Shown piece after piece: positions 58,952 through 64,000 of a stretch of DNA of 64,000 bases. Source of the stretch: Curtobacterium ammoniigenes NBRC 101786 (GTDB lineage Bacteria > Actinomycetota > Actinomycetes > Actinomycetales > Microbacteriaceae); contig NZ_BCSV01000006.1 in NCBI RefSeq assembly GCF_001571045.1, positions 62,001 through 126,000 on the forward strand, read 5' to 3'. A program made the position numbers and the translations under genes. The first letter of the stretch is position 1. Each line of letters opens with the position of its first letter. The notes below the pieces were generated by a model. It was not told the origin of the DNA. It did no database searches and worked only from the letters and a program-made list of their open reading frames with translations.

Positions 58952-59737
58952 GTGACGACGATCGAAGACGTTCTTGCCACTGTGCCCGAGCCCGCAGGCG
59001 CTGCGATCAGCGTCGAAGCCGTCCGTTACGAACACGACGGGACCGAACTCGAAGGGGTGCTCGCGAAAGACACCGCCATCGGCGAGCGTCGCCCCGGGAT
59101 CCTCATCATCCACGACTGGCTCGGCGTCGGCGACCATGTCACCGCCCGGGCGACGATGCTCGCCCGGCTCGGGTACGTCGCATTCGCCGCCGACATCTAC
59201 GGCGCGGACGTCCGACCCACTCCCGACGAAGCGCCGGGTATTGCCGGATCGTTTTATGGCAATCTCCCACTGCTCCGGGCTCGGGCCGAAGCGGGGCTCG
59301 CCCGCCTTGTCGCCGACCCGCACGTCGACCCCGAGAAGGTCGTCGTGATCGGGTACTGCTTCGGGGGGTCCACCGCGCTCGAGCTCGCTCGTACCGGCGC
59401 ACAGCTCGCCGGAGCCGTCTCGTTCCACGGCGGCCTCATCGTGCACGACCCATCCGACGCCAGCGCGATCCGCGCCAAACTGCTCGTGCTCACCGGCGCG
59501 GCAGACCCGGTTGTGCCCGACGAGACCGTGCACAAGTGGGAGGACGAGATGCGCGGCGCCCCCGACGTCGACTGGCAGCTCGTCAGCTACTCCGGCGCAA
59601 TGCACGCCTTTGCCGTCCCCGGCACGAACGCGCCCGACCACGGCGCCCAGTACCAGGCCGCCGCAGACCGCCGGTCCTGGCAGGCGTTCCAACTGTTCCT
59701 CGACGAGCTCTTCAACGAGGAAACGGTCCTCGCCTGA
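58952..59737 (+). CDS. Dienelactone hydrolase family protein
   Basis: A 261-residue alpha/beta hydrolase with the cysteine nucleophile: GYCFGG with C136, an Asp in GAADPVVP and His in GAMHAFAVPG. The N-terminal strand PGILIIHDWLGVGDHV is typical. The start is the GTG at 58952 behind TTGGAGAA; the TTG at 58940 would make that ribosome site part of the gene. The substrate is unknown. Confidence 0.88.
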   Translation: MTTIEDVLATVPEPAGAAISVEAVRYEHDGTELEGVLAKDTAIGERRPGILIIHDWLGVGDHVTARATMLARLGYVAFAADIYGADVRPTPDEAPGIAGSFYGNLPLLRARAEAGLARLVADPHVDPEKVVVIGYCFGGSTALELARTGAQLAGAVSFHGGLIVHDPSDASAIRAKLLVLTGAADPVVPDETVHKWEDEMRGAPDVDWQLVSYSGAMHAFAVPGTNAPDHGAQYQAAADRRSWQAFQLFLDELFNEETVLA

Positions 59738-59860
59738 CGCAACTCGAGCGGTCCGCGGCGGTCTGCAGTGCGCACCGCCCCCACCGCCGAACGGGAGGCG
59801 CGTGACGGATTCGCGCGCGCCTCCCGTCCCTGCTAGGCTCGTCTCCGGCCTTCGGGCCAC

Positions 59861-59933
59861 GCGCTCGTAGCTCAATGGATAGAGCATCTGACTACGGATC
59901 AGAAGGTTGGGGGTTCGAGTCCCTTCGAGCGCA
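59861..59933 (+). tRNA. tRNA-Arg(ACG)
   Basis: GCGCTCG (59861-59867) pairs with CGAGCGC (59926-59932) and A is the discriminator. The anticodon stem TCTGA-TCAGA encloses CTACGGA, anticodon ACG. The T loop is GGTTCGAGTCC. CCA is not encoded. An intact integrase 2.4 kb downstream points back at it. Confidence 0.97.
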
Positions 59934-59967
59934 CACTGTGTTGAGACAGCAGTAAGCAGTAAAGGTC

Positions 59968-60007
59968 CGATCGAGGGCCCAGGCGAAAGCGTCTGGGCCC
60001 TCGATCG
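59968..60007 (+). terminator. Strong terminator after tRNA-Arg
   Basis: An 18-bp stem (59968-59985 with 59990-60007, one G-T pair) with loop AAAG, followed by T-rich GTTTAAGTCGCGTTTT. Confidence 0.9.
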
Positions 60008-60703
60008 CGTTTAAGTCGCGTTTTGCTGGCTGCGTGTCGCTTCGATTGCTACATGCTCGCCAGAGCAACGTCTATCAGCCGACGGAGACGAGCTTTCCGG
60101 CAGTGGCCTGTGCCCGCCGTGACGCGAGTGAATGCGGCAGGTCTGGCACATCCGTCCAGCGGGAGAATGCTCGGCTGGCAGGCGGCTGTTCCCGCGGTCT
60201 CCTTCGGATCGACCCCGCAGGATGGGAGCGCCTAGACGATGGGCACTGTCAGCACGTCCGTTCGACCGGGTGCCGTACAGTACTCCCATAAGGTGATATT
60301 GTCACATATGAAATTTGCGCTGCCCGTCCTTACTAGTTATCGTGTAGCCGGGGCATCTGCCTCGCGCCCGGCGCGACCGGCGCTCGAGAGCGTGACGCCT
60401 CGGTGCACCCGAGCACCCAGGGGCGCCGTCCGCAAGCTCAATCTCGCAGACGGCGCCCCTTCAGCCTTGGCTCGATAGTGGCGAGCGCAGATGCGAGCAA
60501 GTTCACCCCCCTTGTCGGTCGAGTCAAGGAGGCTCGCTGCTCACGAGCGCGTGTTCTGATGAACTCGGGGCTCCCGCTTGGCTACCTCATGTTGTAAGCG
60601 CCACGCGCTGCGGCGCCGCCAGACCTTTCCAGGAGAGGGTGTACGAGGATCTCGGACATTGGCGCGGGCGGGCGGTCGCCGGGGGGTGTCCCTATTCTTC
60701 CTG
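60008..60703. other. Gap left of the IS110 gene, with an orphan terminator-like hairpin
   Basis: 696 bp without a supported protein gene. An AT-rich patch lies at 60285-60350. GGGGCGCCGTC (60420-60430) and GACGGCGCCCC (60449-60459) form a perfect 11-bp stem. A short transcript ending there is possible but not shown. The last 100 bp probably belong to the IS110 element. Confidence 0.5.
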
Positions 60704-61912
60704 TCAAGCGGCGAGTGGGATGGGCGCTTGGTAGAGGGTGCCGTCGCGCAGCATGGCGTAGAGGACGTCGCAGCGTCGCCTGGCGAGGGCGATGAGGGCC
60801 TGGTTGTGGCGTTTCCCGGCGGCGATCTTCCGGTCGTAGTAGGTGCGAGAGACGGGGTCCCGAAGCGCTGCGAATGCGGAGAGGAACAGGGCCCGTTTCA
60901 GCGTCTTGTTGCCGCGACGTGAGGCGTGTTCGCCGCGGATCGATGAGCCGGAGCGCCGTGTGACGGGAGCGAGGCCGGCGTAGGAGGCGAGGTGGCCGGC
61001 GGATGCGAATCGCTTTCCGACGACCTCGGTGAGGAGCCTTGCTTCGGTCCTGACGCCGACTCCCGGCATGCTCGTCAGGACGGGGTGAAGAGGGTGTGCC
61101 TCCACGAGACGCTCGACCTCGACCGCGATCTCTGCTCGTTGCTGCCGCAACGATGCCAGTTGCATCGCCAACCGGGGCAGCACGAGCGAAGCGGCGTTCG
61201 TGCCGACCACGACGACGCTTTGCTCGGACAGTGCCTGCATGATCTGGGCCGCGAGGCGGCGGCCGATCCGTGGGGCGAGGACGCTCAACCGGTTCCCGAG
61301 GCGCTTCTCGCCGGCCGCGGCCAACGCCGCTGGTGATGGGTAGTGCTGCAACAGGTCCAGCACTGCCGGGTGGTCCAGGTGCGGGCCGAGGACCCGCTCG
61401 AGGGCGGGATGGATCTGGGTCAGCAAACCGCGGACTCGGTTGCTGGTTGCGGTGACCTGCCCGGCGAGGTCGTCATCGAAGCCGCAGAGCATGCTCAGTT
61501 CCGCGACCTGCGCATCGGCGAGCTGAATCGAGCGCAGCGCGTGCGGCAGCGTCCGGGCAGCTTCGGCGATGATCGCAGCGTCGCGAGCATCGGTCTTCGC
61601 CTCGCCGGCATGCAGGTCCGCGATGCGGCGCATCGCGAGACCGGGTAGGTAGCCGATCATGGCGCCCTCATCCTGCGCGACGGCGAGTGGCAGCGCACCG
61701 ATCGTCGCGGGCTGGTCCACCACGACCAGCACCGTTCCCCGGTCCTTGAGGCCATGGATCAGCTCGCGCAACCGGTGTTCGTCGTTGGGGAGCGCCTTGT
61801 CGAACACCCGCTTGCCCGCCCGGTCGAGCGCGACCGCGTGGTGCTCTCCTTTGCCGACGTCGACGCCGACGAACACGTCGACGCCCTCGTAGCCGGCGAT
61901 GCTCGACTCCAT
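60704..61912 (-). CDS. IS110-family transposase (DEDD)
   Basis: A 402-residue transposase from the ATG at 61912. The RuvC-like DEDD domain begins FVGVDVGKGEHHAVALD (D18), with Asp in VVVDQPATIG and KTDARDA. The C-terminal transposase_20 domain has LTSMPGVGVRTEARLLTEV, SYAGLAPVTRRSG and RGNKTLKRALFLSAF with the conserved Ser. It seems complete. IS110 elements lack terminal inverted repeats, so ends are not set. It separates tRNA-Arg from its integrase. Confidence 0.92.
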   Translation of the reverse strand: MESSIAGYEGVDVFVGVDVGKGEHHAVALDRAGKRVFDKALPNDEHRLRELIHGLKDRGTVLVVVDQPATIGALPLAVAQDEGAMIGYLPGLAMRRIADLHAGEAKTDARDAAIIAEAARTLPHALRSIQLADAQVAELSMLCGFDDDLAGQVTATSNRVRGLLTQIHPALERVLGPHLDHPAVLDLLQHYPSPAALAAAGEKRLGNRLSVLAPRIGRRLAAQIMQALSEQSVVVVGTNAASLVLPRLAMQLASLRQQRAEIAVEVERLVEAHPLHPVLTSMPGVGVRTEARLLTEVVGKRFASAGHLASYAGLAPVTRRSGSSIRGEHASRRGNKTLKRALFLSAFAALRDPVSRTYYDRKIAAGKRHNQALIALARRRCDVLYAMLRDGTLYQAPIPLAA

Positions 61913-62307
61913 CCGAGCCCCTTCCAATCGCGACGGATGCCGACCCGAACCACGGCGACGAGTCCCGGCAGCCACGTTACGAACGACCTCGAGACGACCT
62001 CGGGCCCTGTCCCCATCAGCGATCACCCGCCACCAACCGGGCCCGGTGACAACACCCCCCAGATCATGAGCGACAGGGGGCAGCAATCATGCCGGGCCCG
62101 GCAGGCCGACAGCCACCAGCATCCTCATCCGGCAGCCGCGAAGAAAGTAACGGGGTCACCGCCCGCAGGACTTGGTAATGCCGGCAGTGCAGGCGACACG
62201 GGGGAGTTCGCACCGCGCGACTTTCGTGACGATTCGCTGCATGCGCGCCGCTGAGATCAACAGACGATCGAAGCGAGATCACCCGGTACGAAGGTTCCCC
62301 GCCTCAC
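61913..62307. other. Non-coding stretch between the IS110 and integrase genes
   Basis: 395 bp. The part next to the transposase should be the IS110 left end, which encodes the guide RNA in characterised IS110 elements (bridge RNA). The rest holds nothing recognised. Confidence 0.5.
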
Positions 62308-63630
62308 TCATTGCTCCATCCGGCGCGCGTACTCGACGTCCAGGAGGCGGCGAAGACGCGCGAGGTCGTGGGCATCGAGAGTTGGCAATGTCCCTGTCAA
62401 CGAATCGAGGACTGCGCCCGTTGTGTCGCGCCCACTCGACGTGGCATTGGGGACGTCGACCGAGTGACCATTATCCAGGGCTTCGAGCGTCGCACGCACG
62501 TCCGGCGCCGCCTTTGCCCGCTCGATGTAGTGCTGTTCGGTAACCTGCACGCTGGCATGCCCGAGGAGTTTCGAGGCGGTATCGATGTCGTGGGCGCGCG
62601 CTACGAGTGTTGCGATGTAGCGCCGCAAGTCGTGCGGCGTGGCGCCCGGGAGACCTGCCTCGTCGCGGACCGATCTCCAGGAGCGGCTGAAGTTTGCCTT
62701 CGAGTAGGGCCTGCCGGTACGTGTGGCGAAAATGAGGCCTTCATCGCGCTGGCGCTGCCTGAGTCGTTTCACGAGCCACGCAGGGACCGGTACGGCGCGG
62801 AATGACGTCGACGACTTCGGTCGATCCTGAACGTGCAGTCCTTTCTGCCATGCGTCCGGCCCTCGGGCCACCTCGATGACCGTTCCCCGCACCGTGATCG
62901 TCGGAACTCGTGAGTCCAGGTCCACATGCTGCCACTTCAGTGCCAGCGCCTCGCCAACCCGCAGCCCTCCTGCTCCAAGGATCACATCGATGATGAGGTC
63001 GACCGGAAGGTGGTCCTTTCCCCCGACGGCGGCTCGCCGCCTTGCGACATCGCGAAGTCGCGTTACCTGGTCGGCCGTGAGCACACGGACCTCGCGTCGT
63101 GGCCGGGCAACGGAGGAGGTCGCGCGGGCGACATTGCTGTCGACCCATTCCTGTTCCATCGCGAAGCGGAACACCGCGATGAGAACGGAACGCAGTCCCC
63201 GCGCTCGCGCGTAGCGGCCCTGCAGAATGTACTCCCGCAGGAGTTGCTGCAGAGATGCTCGGGTGATGTCGGTGATCGGGCGGCTCCCAATGCGAGGCTT
63301 GAGGTGAATCCGTAGTTGTTCTTCGTATCGGCGAAGGGTGCTCGCAGGGCGTCCTGAGCGGGCGAGGTCGCTAAACCACTCCTCGGCGACCTCGTTGAAG
63401 GACTTGCTCGATTGGGTTGAGGGTTCCCATTGGCGCAGTTCGTTGATGCGCGAACTCAGTCTGGTGACGAGTACGCGCTTCGCTTCGGCTGGGGAGGCAC
63501 CGGTCGCTCGAAGCTCTCGCGACTTACCGTCGGGATGGCCGTAGCGACAAGATGCACGGTATCGGCCGTCCTCGAGTCGGCGAACGGCAATGGTTCCCCA
63601 TTGCCCGAGCGTGAGTGCTACTCGTCCCAT
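62308..63630 (-). CDS. Phage/ICE-type tyrosine integrase
   Basis: A 440-residue complete integrase. An N-terminal AP2-like arm-binding region (RRLEDGRYRASCRYGHPDGK) is followed by the SAM-like domain (SFNEVAEEWFSDLARSG) and the catalytic domain with R224 (GGLRVGEAL), K272, H333 and R336 (TPHDLRRYIA), H358 (LLGHAS) and Y368 (EQHYIE). A 60-residue tail follows. Its gene is directed toward tRNA-Arg(ACG), the probable target. Its start overlaps the excisionase-like stop (TGATG). Confidence 0.93.
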   Translation of the reverse strand: MGRVALTLGQWGTIAVRRLEDGRYRASCRYGHPDGKSRELRATGASPAEAKRVLVTRLSSRINELRQWEPSTQSSKSFNEVAEEWFSDLARSGRPASTLRRYEEQLRIHLKPRIGSRPITDITRASLQQLLREYILQGRYARARGLRSVLIAVFRFAMEQEWVDSNVARATSSVARPRREVRVLTADQVTRLRDVARRRAAVGGKDHLPVDLIIDVILGAGGLRVGEALALKWQHVDLDSRVPTITVRGTVIEVARGPDAWQKGLHVQDRPKSSTSFRAVPVPAWLVKRLRQRQRDEGLIFATRTGRPYSKANFSRSWRSVRDEAGLPGATPHDLRRYIATLVARAHDIDTASKLLGHASVQVTEQHYIERAKAAPDVRATLEALDNGHSVDVPNATSSGRDTTGAVLDSLTGTLPTLDAHDLARLRRLLDVEYARRMEQ

Positions 63631-63992
63631 CAGGCGGCCAATTGATGAGCTTCAAGCCAAGCATCCAGGTCCTGCTGGGAATAAACGACTCGCCCTCCGA
63701 GCGCGAACGCCCTCGGACCTCGGTCGCCGAATGCAGTTCCACGAGAGCGCCAATTGGCCAGAGTGCGCGGAGCCACGCCGAGATACCGAGCCGCTGCGTA
63801 GGACGGGAGCATTTCTTGTTGGGACTCGGGCGGTTCGTCGTCGCCAGTTCCCCGGAGTTCGCGTACGGCGTCAGCGAATCCGCGCTTATATCCCCGCTCG
63901 GTGGCGGATTCGACAATGCGGGCGAGCGCCTCCGCGAAAAGAAGCGCATCGTCTTCTCCGGAAGGATGTCCAAGGTCTTGGTGTGCTGGCAT
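63630..63992 (-). CDS. Excisionase-like helix-turn-helix protein
   Basis: A 120-residue protein with a MerR/Xis-like winged helix in the second half: SYAAARYLGVAPRTLANWRSRG and VVYSQQDLDAWLEAH. The first half is an acidic helix. It is upstream of and coupled to the integrase, the usual directionality-factor position. Confidence 0.8.
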   Translation of the reverse strand: MPAHQDLGHPSGEDDALLFAEALARIVESATERGYKRGFADAVRELRGTGDDEPPESQQEMLPSYAAARYLGVAPRTLANWRSRGTAFGDRGPRAFALGGRVVYSQQDLDAWLEAHQLAA

Positions 63993-64000
63993 GACGGAAT

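Noticed and set aside
60239-60478. A 79-residue frame left of the IS110 gene
   Set aside because: No ribosome site, no domain, and it reads straight through a terminator-like hairpin.

Overview
The window is high-GC DNA (mostly about two-thirds G+C) with dense genes, many GTG starts and 1-4 bp start/stop overlaps. The gene families point to an actinobacterium, most likely Microbacteriaceae. Pointers are the DUF3090 / SCO1664-type / MSMEG_4193-type phosphomutase trio, a domain-permuted lipoate ligase, and the MoxR-DUF58-transglutaminase operon. The family assignment is inference; no rRNA or species marker is present.

Layout. 0-25.7 kb is ordinary chromosome: a 5'-cut DEAD-box helicase, a DinB-like protein, sbcDC, an EamA transporter, a CPBP protease, recQ, a beta-hydroxyacid-type dehydrogenase, two MarR regulators around an MFS exporter, an alpha/beta hydrolase, a GNAT protein, lplA, a long DHA2 exporter, pgm, a third MarR, pheA, a diacylglycerol kinase-like protein, serS and a HAD phosphatase. 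At 25.8 kb tRNA-Ser(UGA) is followed by an N-terminally eroded tyrosine integrase. From there to about 34.4 kb the DNA is accessory. It holds a large Rhs/YD-repeat protein whose secretion signal is out of frame with its body, then two toxin-tip/immunity-like cassettes separated by a 597-bp duplication of the Rhs core end, then a deleted IS481 copy.

34.4-37.6 kb is a four-gene overlapping ABC export operon (lipoprotein, adaptor-like protein, ATPase, permease). 37.6-46.8 kb returns to conserved genes: phosphomutase-DUF3090-SCO1664, an AAA+/vWA chelatase-like pair, an MFS carrier, and GntR and LysR regulators. A second accessory spot lies after tRNA-Ser(GCU) at 47 kb. A truncated ISL3 element there is fused in frame to the tail of a winged-helix-like gene, and directly downstream lies a two-domain protein ending in a HEPN-type R-x4-H motif. 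49.8-59.7 kb holds the MoxR/DUF58/transglutaminase operon, a TRIC-type channel, a 5-oxoprolinase operon (pxpA, fused pxpBC, an SDR) and a dienelactone hydrolase-like protein. At 59.9 kb tRNA-Arg(ACG) begins the third accessory segment: an IS110 element, then an intact integrase with an excisionase-like gene running off the right end.

How it fits together. Three tRNA genes each mark an accessory insertion, in different states of decay. The most interesting material is the Rhs tip region at 31-33 kb. Two unrelated short hydrophobic tips with flanking cysteines are each followed by a tiny two-helix membrane protein. The second is the disrupted winged-helix/HEPN pair at 47.9-49.0 kb.
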